Shown here: piece by piece, positions 34,501-46,170 of the stretch
Position numbering within the stretch: the first letter of the stretch is position 1
Layout: each line of letters begins with the position of its first letter
From: Phoronis australis
Taxonomy: Eukaryota; Phoronida; Phoronidae
Length of the DNA: 64,000 nucleotides
Assembly (NCBI GenBank): GCA_002633005.1
Contig: NMRA01000370.1
Span: forward strand, 252,229-316,228
Direction: 5' to 3'
Program-made: the position numbers and the translations under genes
The notes under the pieces: model-generated
What the model was told of the DNA's origin: nothing
Database searches by the model: none
Seen by the model: only the letters and a program-made list of their open reading frames with translations

Positions 34501-37500
34501 GGCGGTTAACTGAGCATGGGCGTTAACCCGAACGTTTACGGTATTTATTACCACTAAGAATGCATAAAGCATTTTTGAAGTGAAATGGTTGAGTTAACTT
34601 TCTTGGTCCAATGCGCCAAATCACAGGGCAGTTTTAGTAGTAATTGAACACGAAATATACCCTACCTTTTGGCCACTAACCCATTCAGTGCTATACGCCC
34701 CTATCGGCGAGATATGTACTTGCCCATTTTTGACCTGGTAAATTTTATTTTTCATAAGAAATAATTACAGTCTAATAACATCATCAGGCTACTGGCCAAC
34801 AGCTTTTATTGACTCCTGCACTTGAATCATTTTTTTCAGTTTTCTCACGTTTGGTTTTGAAGAAATTTTTGTTGGTGGTGAATTTTACAATTTTTAGATA
34901 AAGTAAAACCAAAAATGTTAGCTTTCCCATTCATGAGTTGTATGGTATGCGTTTTATTCCATACTATTGTATGAACTGTGTCCTAAAGAAAAATGCGTTC
35001 AGGTACAGCTCCACAATGGTCAGCTATATAAAATCACTTATACATTACTCTCATTGGTAAAATCTCAAGTGTCCCAAACTTTTTCTGTTGTTGTACTCTC
35101 TTTGTTTATTTTTTATCCATTTTATTCTTGAAAAATTTAAAATATAAATTTCAATTTTAGTATAAGAAAGTTCTACTTAGAAAAAACATCAATTTGGCAA
35201 AATCAAAGGCATGTTTGTGTAAAGACTGCATAATACATAAAGTCTAAAATCTCATCTTCTAGGCTGACGCCACTTGTACTACTAGTGGATTATTAGTGAT
35301 TGGTAAAAAACGTACGGTTGTGTTGGCGTCATTCTTGTCTTACCGGTGATTAAGAAAAGCTCTGACCAAAATGTTTAATGAAGAAGATTTTTATAGTGAC
35401 AAAAGCTACATTTTACATTAATTTATCTGTTGTTCTCTTCACAGTGACCTTCTCCTAGATAAGGAGACATCCATAAAAGTGATGGAGGGAGCTTTCCGAA
35501 ACCTGCCTGACACAGACTCATACAAAGCATCTAAGGAAATACTGAAAATGGTCCAATCTTTAACTAGCGACGATTTGCTACTGGCTTGCATTACAGGCGA
35601 GTACAGAGTGTGGAATAAAAATGGTAGTCTTTGCCACTTAAATGTACTGTCCTGTGTTTTTCCACTTCCATGAAACTTCTTATGTTTGGGGTAGTTAAGT
35701 CAGTTAGACTTTCAATTTAGAGTATGGTATTTGTTCAGTTATTTCACAAATTTTAAAATAATGCCACTGTAATTTTTCAATTTAAAAGGCTGATTACAGT
35801 GTTGCAAAAAATAGAAATTTTATTAAGTGTTTTTTATGACATCTACATGGTGCAAACAAGCTAATAAATGACTAAAAATTTCACTAATCTTTATTTCTGT
35901 AGAGAAATATGATAAAATGAAATTTACGTCCTCCACTATTTTGTGTACGAAGTGAAGAATTATGGTATTTTTACAGTTTCTTTGCTAAAAATTGCGTATG
36001 ATAACAATTCTTCAGTCAGGTTGCTATTTTCAAAAACTGCCAATAATTCCAGTATTGCTGCACATACACCTAGTGCTGATTAGTGACAGCTAAAACTTCC
36101 CTACGTAATATATATTGTGTAGAAAAGTTCAGCAAAATGAGAATTTTTTTATGTATTCACGCAGTCGTAATTTTAAAATTTAAAGAGTCCTTTTAAGGTT
36201 TAAAAAACAATGCAATTGACACATAAATATAACGAGGCATGCGAAAAAGTCTCATTCTGTGCAGTGGTTAAGTGCAGAATGCATTGTTTTTAAAACCTAA
36301 AAAGAGGCTCTTTGTAACATGTCAACTGCGTGAATAAGGTGTATAACCTACGACAAATGCCTCTGTAAGAAAATACATCCTCTATACTAAGATGAACCAG
36401 CATTGTGATGCTATTCCATATGTATAATGCATTTTTGTTTTTATATTCACTGTGTGTAGAATTCTGAAACATTAATCTTATTAAGTGTCCACTCTAGCCC
36501 ACAACAGTTTCTAAATGCAGATATCAGTGTGGTCCATTGTTAAGCATTGTTGCAGTCTTTTGTTCGTCATTGCGACTTTTACCTGGTATGTCAATTGTCT
36601 ACCTCAGTTCAAGTAGTTTCTTCAGCCCAGCTGCATTTTATTACAGTGAAGTCATTACTGTCGTGGCATTTGCTCTTCTCCACACAAAAGCAAGTTAGAT
36701 CAGTGTTCGTGATATCAAGGGTTGATGAGACTCATGGACCTTGTACAAAGTTCTTGACAAAGTTTCTTATGTACTCATTGCAATTGTGAGTAGTAACACA
36801 TTCATATTCCTCTCAGCTTTTTGTCATTCATTTGTTTCACCACTAGGTGGAGCATCAGCCCTCCTCTCTTATCCAGTACCATCCGTTACTGTTGATGATC
36901 TAGTAAAGGTAACAAGATTGATAGCTGGCCGAGGTGGGGACATTAAAGACCTCAACACCGTGCGACAAAACATTGAGGTTCTCAAGGCGGGGGGACTGGC
37001 GCATGCTGCCCGTCCTGCACAGGTAAATTGTCTCATATGTTCTTAAGTTTTGTCGACACTGGGGTACAACATGGAACAGTGAATTTAGTTGCTCACATAT
37101 TTTAGACCTGTTGTGGATAGAGTGTCAGCAGGGTTAAATTGTTGTTTGTTAATGTTATGCTGAACTTTATCCACTTATTGGTGTATTAATCCAAATATCT
37201 ACAATTAAATTAAATATAGATTTTAAATTGGTGAGAATATTATTCTCAGCAAGTTCCAAGCCTGCAGAATTAGATTTTTGATTTTTTATCATATATCATT
37301 AATGTGAAAATATATTTTTCAGCTGTCCGCCATGTTGTGTCCAAGAGTCGTGACATTTGACTGTATTCTTTGTTTTTTGTTTTAAGCTGTTACTCAGGAT
37401 AGGATGTCCTGCTTTGAAATCCGCAACTTCTTGTCAGCTATGAAATTGGCTGTGTCAGCACTAACAGTCTGAATTTGAGGAATGTTTTGTGATGTATAGA

Positions 37501-40500
37501 GTCAGCGCTTCCTCAAGATTGTTACATGATTGTGATCACTCACTTCTTTCAGGTGATTGCTTTGATCTTGTCAGACATCATTGATGACCCCCTGAATATG
37601 ATCGCCAGCGGGCCTACTGTGCAGTGTAATACCTCAGCTAAAGAGTGCCTGGACTTGTTTATGAAGTATCAAATCATGGATGAGGTATGTATGTGTAGGT
37701 AATGGTGCCCACATTTTGAGAACCAATCCTCTCCACTCAGAGTAACGGGTATCAAACTGGTTCTCAAAATATGGGCACATTATATCCGACTATTGCCGTA
37801 TGTGTAGGCACGCATTGCCGATGGCAACCGTTAAAGTTCCATGATCATCAGAGTTTCAACTTTTGTTGGTTTCAGACAGATTGTGTTCCTTATGGCCCCA
37901 CAGTATTCAGTAGTGTGTGGCTTTAATGTAAAGACTAGGGCTTCTGCAACATCAATAGAAACTGAAGAAATCTCATCAGATTTTCTGATTGGTTTCAAGA
38001 AAATAAGGCTTGGTGAGAAAGAGCTGTTATTATTTTGTATTCGGGGTGAATTTCAATTTTCTGTGAACTTCATGCCCGTCAAAAAAAATTTCCATCATTA
38101 TCACAACACATTCAGATATGCACTCTGAAAGTGGAACTGCAAAGTTACTTTAAGTCAGATCTAGCCATTCCGAGACATTTTATAAGGAAACTTAGGTAAA
38201 ATCCATCTTATTTAAAGAGCTGAGTGTATGACCTGGGACGACTGTTCAGCTGGGGAAACGGTTTTGAGTTAACAAATATCAGACTCGCGCGCATTCTCAA
38301 TTGGTTTCAAAATAAATAGTTGATATCATTTGAAGTAATAAGTGACAAACAAGAGCTAGTGACACTATTTAAATAGTTTATAATGGACAATTGTAAGGTA
38401 CAGTGCACGCCAAATGTATTCAGACAAAATGACCCAGAGTTCCAAATTCATCGTCAGTCTTTCCTGATTGTCGATAATGAAGGGGAATTAACAGAAAGGT
38501 GGCAAAGCCATTCTGTAATTAGATTTAATAGTTTTTACCAGTAATTTTTGCTGCTAATAGAATTAGCTGTCATAGCGGTAAATTGATATTTTGTCAAATG
38601 GTCTTGTACTGTAGAAGTCCGTCTCTCGTAATGGGAACCTAACTTTAAAGTGGATCTTGCACGCTAATTCCTTATCTCAGAGATTTCTTAGTCAAATTAG
38701 TAATAGAAACACAACATATGGCGATGATGTGAATATGGCGTTTGTTGAAAATTTCCAGATGTTTTTAAGAACGAGTTTTGGGTCAAAAATAATCTTCTGT
38801 AAATCACTCAACCACATCCAGTAAGTATTGTGACGTGGTGTTGCGAAATTTCATTGCAAGATGCAGGCTTTGTGAGCCCCCAAGGTACGTCATTAGTGCA
38901 AAGGTCACCTATTTGCACATTTACAATTTTGTTTAGTGTAGACGATGTTCAAATAGCATTGTCGTTTAGTTCTTGCAATACATTAAGCATAGTTAGGAAA
39001 ATGCAAATAATTAGAACAAGGTGCAGAGGTTGAAGGATTGAAATGTTGAATTTTGTCAATAAGCAACTTTAAAAAAATCAGTCTCATGTTATTCGTTATC
39101 CATATTAGAATTGATTTTTAGCATTGAGAAGAATTGAGCTTGTTGTAGCTTCAGACCAGGCTCATGAAGTTTGTTTGTCACAGCGAATAAGTTTCAAACA
39201 AGAAGGCAGTATGGCTGCCAGTGTAATTCCATAGTTATTTACCAATTTCAATTCAAAGAAACCATAAAAATGTCAGGATGTTGCTATGGAAGTGCAGATT
39301 TATGCCTCAAGATATTTGGTGTTTTTAACACCAGGATGTGGTATATAGTGACTTTTATTAGATTTTCATTGCATTTATGCCCTTTTGCCCCAGGTGTCGC
39401 CACTGAAATGTCATCCACTGTGGGATATTTACATGACTCACTGTAGTGTTCACCATTGACAATGTACCCTTAGTCCGTATTTAAATCTGAAATTTTGAGC
39501 TCAAACTCTGAACTCGTAGCTTTAATGGTGGGGTCATAAAGTACAAACTTGGATAATACACTTCTCTGTTCAAATCGAATTGTTATAGAGCTTAAAATCA
39601 CAGGGTGTTGTGTTGAGTTCATGTTTTAGAATACGAGAAAATATATAAAAAATGATCTTAGAGTTTGAGTTTCAGGCACACAGCTGACGGCCATTTGTGG
39701 CTGTGTGTTGAAATTAGTCACTCAGTTTTGATGATTTATTGAACCCCTGTTGGCATATTTCAGGTTCCCAGATCGGTGATCAATTACTTGCAGGAGAAGT
39801 CAGTGTCACAGTTTCATCTGAGTGAATCAAACCGTAACAAAGGAATATCCAGGTCATATGTCAGTGACACCTGTGGTCACGTGAATAACATCTTGGTGGG
39901 AACGAACACCACTGCTCTTGAAGCAGCTGCGAAAGAAGCTTCCAAGCGAGGGTTCCACTCATTTGTGCTCTCCGCCAATCAGACAGGAGAAGCAAGGCAG
40001 GTTGCGAACAATTTTGTCGAAATCGCTAAATACATGATAATGGCTTATGCTTGTACTGGTCAGAACAAGCCCAATTCTGACCTTGTGAAAGCAGAACTCG
40101 ATCTAGTCAATATGGGTATAACCAAGGAAACTGTTCGCTGTTGTCATAGGAATGTTGTCCAGGCAGCCAATAAAGGTAAGGGCTTGTGTTTGGTGAATGG
40201 AGGAGAGACTGTGGTCAAGGTCAGAGGTCACGGCCAGGGCGGACGCAACACGGAATTTGCACTGGCGGCCGCAATAAGTTTGAAACAGGCTTGGGAGTGT
40301 GGAGTGTTTGATAAGAATTTCCGAGTTGAGATGCTCAGCGCTGGCACTGACGGTCAGGATGGGACATGTGATGCCGCAGGGGCACTAGCCGATGTTGCCG
40401 TGACGACTGAAGCTGAGGGGGTGGGGCTAAACGCTAACGCTTTTTTGAAGGATAATGATTCATACACGTTCTTCAATCAGTTGAATGGCGGGAAGTATCT

Positions 40501-40576
40501 TGTGAATACAGGGTTGACGGGAACAAATGTAATGGATATACAGTTGATGTTAGTGCAGCCCCCTGGTGTCAAGTAG
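31547..40576 (+). CDS. GLYCTK: Glycerate kinase (glycerate 2-kinase, MOFRL family)
   Basis: Five coding exons: 31547-32004, 35445-35596, 36847-37022, 37553-37684, 39764-40576 (stop TAG), 1731 nt, 576 residues. GLYCTK phosphorylates D-glycerate to 2-phosphoglycerate in serine and fructose catabolism. Conserved blocks are VGVGKASLG (111-119), the glycine-rich GGASALL (204-210), AGGLAHAARPAQ (251-262), SDIIDDPLNMIASGPT from 268, NGGETVVKVRGHGQGGRN (451-468), SAGTDGQDG (498-506), NDSYTFF and TGLTGTNVMD near the end. The first 49 residues (ARRLLGRVSCIFLS, RGIHSQA; four Arg, one acidic) look like a mitochondrial presequence, so I chose the upstream ATG; Met50 is the alternative start. Human GLYCTK is 523 residues. 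The intron after 35596 has a GC donor. The long introns contain the 2.4-kb element and several MITEs. Confidence 0.97.
32113..34541. mobile_element. 2.4-kb TA-flanked TIR element in GLYCTK intron 1
   Basis: Left end CCGTAAACGTTCGGGTTAAT is inverted at the right end as ...TTAACCCGAACGTTTACGG; both are flanked by TA. Behind each end come clusters of GGGCGGTTAA / GGGCGCTTAA repeats in different orientations (32130-32290 and 34390-34510). The interior (32300-34350) shows only short frames with no transposase I recognise, so it is probably non-autonomous. Confidence 0.75.
36150..36341. mobile_element. Second copy of the TA-flanked palindromic MITE
   Basis: ATGTATTCACGCAGTCG at the left and CAACTGCGTGAATAAGGTG at the right are inverted, with inner arms TTTTAAGGTTTAAAAAACAATGC and GCATTGTTTTTAAAACC. 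It is the same family as 21002-21187 but more diverged. It lies in the GLYCTK intron before exon 36847-37022. Confidence 0.65.
37697..37800. mobile_element. Palindromic MITE just behind GLYCTK exon 4
   Basis: GTGCCCACATTTTGAGAACCA is answered by TGGTTCTCAAAATATGGGCAC with about 35 bp between, a near-perfect hairpin about 15 bp after the exon donor at 37684. Related arms (AATAGTCGGAT, TTTGAGAACCAATTT, ATAACGGGCGTTATTCA) occur at 31060-31140, and a TTCATTGGAGAAAACTGGTTCTCAAAATC arm at 13150. Confidence 0.6.
38399..38605. repeat. Tc1-like dispersed repeat, copy 1
   Basis: TACAGTGCACGCCAAATGTA followed by TTCAGACAAAATGAC resembles a Tc1-type terminal inverted repeat after a TA. The stretch CCATTCTGTAATTAGA, CAGTAATTTTTG, ATAGAATTAGC recurs at 61672-61925. 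I did not find the opposite inverted end. Confidence 0.4.
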
Positions 40577-42205
40577 GCAAGAACAGTGATTTAATTTAAA
40601 TTTATATAGTCAGTTCAATGCTGCCATATGTCTGTGATCACAGATGAGGATATATTGATGATGTGAAAGGTTTTATTCTTGTGTAAATCGCAATACCTCT
40701 TGGGATAAGGTTGTGTGGGACCCTTTTGACAAGTCCGCATTTAGCTATATATCAACAAAACTCTGTTAATGTATATATTTTCTGAAAGTAGAAATCCTGT
40801 AGACAGTAATTTTGAGAGTCATTTGACCATGGTACCAATAGCATGGCCAGATTGCTTTCGATATCAAACGTCAAGATGAAATTTCAAAAACAAAGCTACT
40901 GTTTTCTGAAATATCGTTTTGTTTCGTTTTTGTGCAGATTGGAATTTTTTTCATAAAAATCATATTTCTGGTAGTCGTTCATGCGAAAGTGGAACTGATT
41001 AAAAGCAAGCAAGAGCAATCCATAAAACGTAGTATAGGAAAGTTTCATACGAAGTTGGTCAGCCACTTAGATTTGACATTCTGAACTTTGCTATTTGGAA
41101 TTTTTTTAGGGTCCTTCACACCCTTAACATGGTGGGGTTATAGATGCAGCAAACCAACTTGTGAAGTTTCATTGTTATTATAATTATTGTTGTTGTTATT
41201 AAGTACAATTAAATTTCTAAAGGAAAATCTGAATAATGTTAAGTTGCAAGCCTAGTCATGGTTTATGGTTTAAATACTTTTCTTTTTGATTTGTGGTAAA
41301 AATTTTGGTGCTTTTGTTGCCTGTATGAAATTGATGATGAGACCATTAAGTTTTCTGGTTTTATTTGTGCCATAAAGATGTTCAGTTCAATCTTGTTGAA
41401 ACGTACATCTGTTGACCTTGGGATTTCTTTATAGGTCATTGCATCTTGAATGACTTAAGTTGTAAACCCTTTTGCCGCAGACTTTAATTTGTGAATTCTC
41501 TTTTTTGGCTGAGATTTTATTTGTTTTCATTTCCCTGATACGCCAACCCACTGCAGCATTTTTGTAAAGAAGTAGGCTTACAATAATGTAGTATTTCACT
41601 GTACTTCTGATGACATAATTCTGACAGTGTATATTTAGTCGTGCTGTAAGGGCGAACTGTTGTGACGCTAAAACGGCCGCTGTTGGTTTTCTGGCCGATG
41701 GTCAATTGGGACAGAAAGTTTTAAACGTTCTATCGGTTTACATTGTAAACTATTGTGACTGGCACTGAAATACATTGGATGAAATCGGGGGTTGGAAAGT
41801 TTGTATGTCGTATTGTTGCAAACGGTCGAAAGGGGGCACTTTGTAACGAGGTTTGACTTTGTATCAACAAACAGGCAGATTGGAAGATTTTACCCCCTGA
41901 GGAATACGGTGATGTTGTGTCCCCATGAGTCATAATCAGTGTAATTAGTGTAATTGGCCCAGCCTTGCGGCCTAAACACGCCTGATGTACTGCAAAAGGC
42001 CACCTGCAATCTTTTTTGGTATCACGTTACATAAGATTATACTAATCCTGGTTGGACAGTTTCTTTTTAATTTAATTTAAACTTTATTGACTTAAAAATT
42101 GTTGCTTTTAGTTTTTAAATTTGATGAATGGAGGAGCCCATTGATGCAGTTCATGCTGTAAATCATGGGCAATTTTTTGATGAATAAAAGATATTTTATT
42201 CTGGA
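40577..42205 (+). other. GLYCTK 3' untranslated region
   Basis: No coding signal after the stop. The first clear AATAAA is at 42183-42188, implying a 3' UTR of about 1.6 kb. The sequence is AT-rich without an evident transposon. Confidence 0.5.
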
Positions 42206-45200
42206 AATGACTACGTAACGTTTTGATTGTGAATTGTGGATGTTTGGTTACCTTTTCTTACTTGAACCTGTTTTGCTGTTTGAAAAGTCAAAACTAAAGC
42301 TATAAGTCACTTCAGTAGCCTTGCAAAACCATTCATAAACATTATTTTCCTTATTGTGATAAGCATACGATTCCCTTGTCACAATGTACGTGAACTGCCA
42401 GGGTCAAGCACACAAATACACTAGAAAATCATGACTACCCAGCCCTTTCGAAATTTGACCAGCTCAAATCGATGACGGGTTATCCCTTAATTTCTACTGA
42501 ACGTTGAACCAGGTACTATCGTGGCACGGAAATTCTCAATTTCACCTAAATCAGTGGTAAAGTGCAGCTATAAATTCTCTGAGTGTATTGGCTTTAGTTT
42601 CATCAGTCAATGTTTCAGTGTACAATTGCTAGCACAATGGTTCTCAAAAGAAAAGGATCGAAAATTCACAGCTTGACAACCACACAAATTTTTTCCTTCT
42701 AACCGTCGGCAACAACTGGGTCTCGCAAAGTACGCCAAACTTTACCTTTATTGACAGGTAGCGCAACCTGGTAAACACCACAATGTGTTAATAAGTATTC
42801 TCAAAATGGTGAATGATAAGTGTTTTCAAGAGAATGCCAACACCTCTTGATGGGAACCAAGGCTCAAGAATGCTCAAATTGGTGATCAAGTGTACACAGT
42901 CTTACTTCACACTCTGTGTTCGTGGTTATCTTTTCGGCTGAATACAATTTATTCTTTTCTCACAAGCTATGTTCTTTTCTCATTCTCTACAATTAGGGGG
43001 ATTTCACCTACAGCACTGTTGCGGTTCTTAAAATGTATCGCGAGTAGAAATGTTGGCTTATAATCATGAAATCGTAGACATTCTGTGTATGTGTAATCAG
43101 ATTTATGATTTGCGTTTGGGAGACAAGATTAACTGGAGATTGGGTGGTTTGCCCCCTGACAATCTCGTGTGAAAGATTTGGTTCTACACGACATTGATCA
43201 GACGCATTTTGAGGCATTTTGCCATGATGGTTGTTTTGTTGTACTCGCTTGAAAAACATGTCGCAGTGAAACCATGTCTTCAATTTTAATGTGCTCAAAT
43301 GGTGTTACTTTTAGTCATATTGTTTACATACCACCAAGCTAGATATGACGTCACTGGATGTAAACGATCAACAATGCATTTAAAAAACAACAGCAGTGGC
43401 AGAGATGAAATCCCTGAATTCTTTTCTTAAGAGTATGTGCGACCTTTTCTCATGAAGCACACATTTACAACGTATTACTTTCATTAGATAATCAAAATGT
43501 CGGCTAATGGGTTTTATCTTGTTTATAGATAAAAATTTAGAAACTCGTTTATCCACAACAATTGAGATGAATTGTTTCACTGAGACTGAATTGTGACATT
43601 TCGCGAGGTTTTGTAGTTGCCATGTCTCAAAAGTTTATGCATGAATTGAACACAATGGCCTTAGTGTAAAGTAAAACACGCAACTGTATATCCTATTGTG
43701 TGAGTTATGCATTTTTTTCCATAAACTTGAAAATTCATTTCAAATTGAATGCAAAACCTGCAGAATTATTAGCTGCATGCACTTCAGTAAAAATTTTGCA
43801 TCAGACTTGCTCAAAAAAATTTACACAAAGAGACCTTGTGTTCAATTTATAAAAGTTTTACGTGTTTCTGTTTTGCAAATTGTTGCCTCAACGGGTCACC
43901 AGAACTTCCAAATGTTCTCAAAATAATGTTTATTTACAAAGGCCCATATTTTACATGTTACAAATAAATCCCTTAATGAGTATTAAACCTAAACGCAACA
44001 TGTTTCACATCAGATATTTTCAATGGTGTCTCAGTGAAAATGATAAAACATTCCTGGTTTGGCAAAAAATAGCTTATCTGGTTCTGGTCTGTGTCTGACT
44101 CATTCTGGACCCTGCGTTTTACTGCAGGCATTAGGCGATGGGTAAAAAAGATGAATGCCAACCCCTTTAAGCTGGCACCAGGTGGCACTGTTGAAAAAAG
44201 AATCCTGATCCATTTCAGCTGGCCACAGGTGGCTTTCTTTTTGAAAATATTAGACAGCAAAAAACATGCATCAATTTTCAATTAAAAAAACAGACCACAA
44301 CTAATTATGCTATTTTTTAAGGCCTGATAACGAAAAATGTCATTTCCATAATGGCCGAGTGTTATTCAACTGGCTTGGCTAAGCTGTGTATGAACGACAC
44401 CACACACAGTTCACAGTCACTGGAGGGTGAAATCGTGCACCTGATTATCCATGGTATGTCCCATGCAACATCACCGAGACATACTACGATTGATAAAATG
44501 TGCTCACTATAAAGGAATTGACTTCTGTTACGATGAATATATATATATATTTCCCATCAATTATATGCAATTGTGCTCAAAAACGTCCAACGTCAAAAAT
44601 GTGTGAGGCATTGATTGCATCATTTTTCTTGATCATTTATAAAACAAGTTCAAAAATGTTTTACGATTTCAAAAAAAGGATGTGCTGTTTCAATTAAAAC
44701 AGACGGCTGGGTTATGCAATTAGTTTTGAGACGAGCCAGCCAACAGACTACACAAACTCAATTACAAATCAAATTAAGAATGTGCAAACTGACTGTGTGC
44801 CAAACTTGACCTTTCTTTTTGTTAAGTAGTGCTTTTCAGTATTCCTACACCATGACAAAAACCAATAGTTCAATATGAAACATTTGACCTACACATGACA
44901 GCGTTTTCCCGTTCAGTGACTTTACCAGACAAAGGGAGTTGTGAGCCTGTGACAACATCTAGCTCATTTGTTAACTGCCAGGCACACTCTTTTGTCTGTT
45001 ATGACAACAGGCAGGCCAATTATCTACCAGGCTTATTACAGACCATGTGTGAACACAGTCAAACCCAGAGTGAATTGGTACATTCGGAAAGAATAGATTA
45101 TCGTAACTTCGGTTGCAGTTGGACGATTTTGGCTATTCAAAAACTAAACATGATCACCATTTGACGAGGATTTCAGAAATGTTATTGGTTTATGCTCAAA

Positions 45201-46170
45201 TATGTTATAACTTAACTTTTATTTTTAACAGCACAGCCCAGTCAGGTTAGATAGGATCTTATTGAAGATTAGAGCAATTATCGAACAAAAGAGAGCTGGC
45301 CCTCCAACCATGAATGCCAGAATGGTGTTAATCAGTGGTATAAGATATTAGCTACTTCCAAATTGTTGTTGGGCTACAGAATCGAACAAGTTGGGAGCAA
45401 CGGGAAAACGCCGTAATGACTCTTTGTTTCTGAGAACACAAAAGTAACTTCTGTTTGACCCAATTTTAAGTTCAAATGTCAAAATGGGCAAAGTTAATGA
45501 AGATGAAACTCACTGTCTTTCATCCACGGACTCTTAGTGACATTGAAATCTATTTGGTAAAATATATCTATAAAAATAAAGATTAAGGATTTTTTAGCCT
45601 ATCACTAGCATATTGTGATGTCACTGAAAAAAACAACTTTTGGAAAATTTTGCATTATTTGTAGTAACGTAATCGGCCTTTGAAAAATAGAAATATGTTA
45701 ATTTTGGTAAATATGGCAATTAAATAAGTGAGAATTATTGTATATTGTGTTCAAGTGATGTCAATCGTCACCCGATTAAAACATGCACATTGGCCATCCA
45801 CTCCAAATAATGGCGCAAGTGGAGGTGCTTTATGAAAGGCTAGTTCCCCTCAAGGAGCTTGTGAAACACTGACAGTTATTGCTCCAGACCCTGCTTCCTA
45901 GAGCAGCTGGGTCAAGCCAGTTTGAGCCTACAAGGGGTTGAGCAATGAAAACCTGCCAATTATGAAACCGATAGATGTTGATTCAAATCTAAAGGTAAGT
46001 ATGGTATAGTTTAAGACAAATTATATATCAGAACAGTTTTCGAGATTGAATCAATAAGAAGTTGTGACTGTGGGTGGGTTCATGGCACCCCTAAAAACCA
46101 ATCACCAGTCTTTGCTGAACATATGAGTATGAATCAAGGGAGTTAATTCATGATCACAGCTACCGTTTTG
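42206..46170. other. Intergenic DNA between GLYCTK and SSPN 3' ends
   Basis: I see no gene here. Short minus-strand frames at 43008-43298 and elsewhere have no splice or homology support. A short (TA)n run is near 44537 and a dispersed repeat occupies 45100-45440. The remainder is unassigned AT-rich sequence. Confidence 0.5.
45100..45440. repeat. Dispersed repeat, one of an inverted pair 5 kb apart
   Basis: AAAACTAAACATGATCACCA, ATGTTATTGGTTTATGC, TTATAACTTAACTT, AACAGCACAGCCCA and CCTCCAACCAT reappear in the same order on the opposite strand at 50470-50796. Further blocks (AACAAGTTGG, AAAACGCCGTAATG) extend the match. No coding capacity or clear TIR was found. Confidence 0.75.

Noticed and set aside
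43008-43298. A 96-codon minus-strand frame between GLYCTK and SSPN
   Set aside because: No splice partner, no family resemblance and no poly(A) context.
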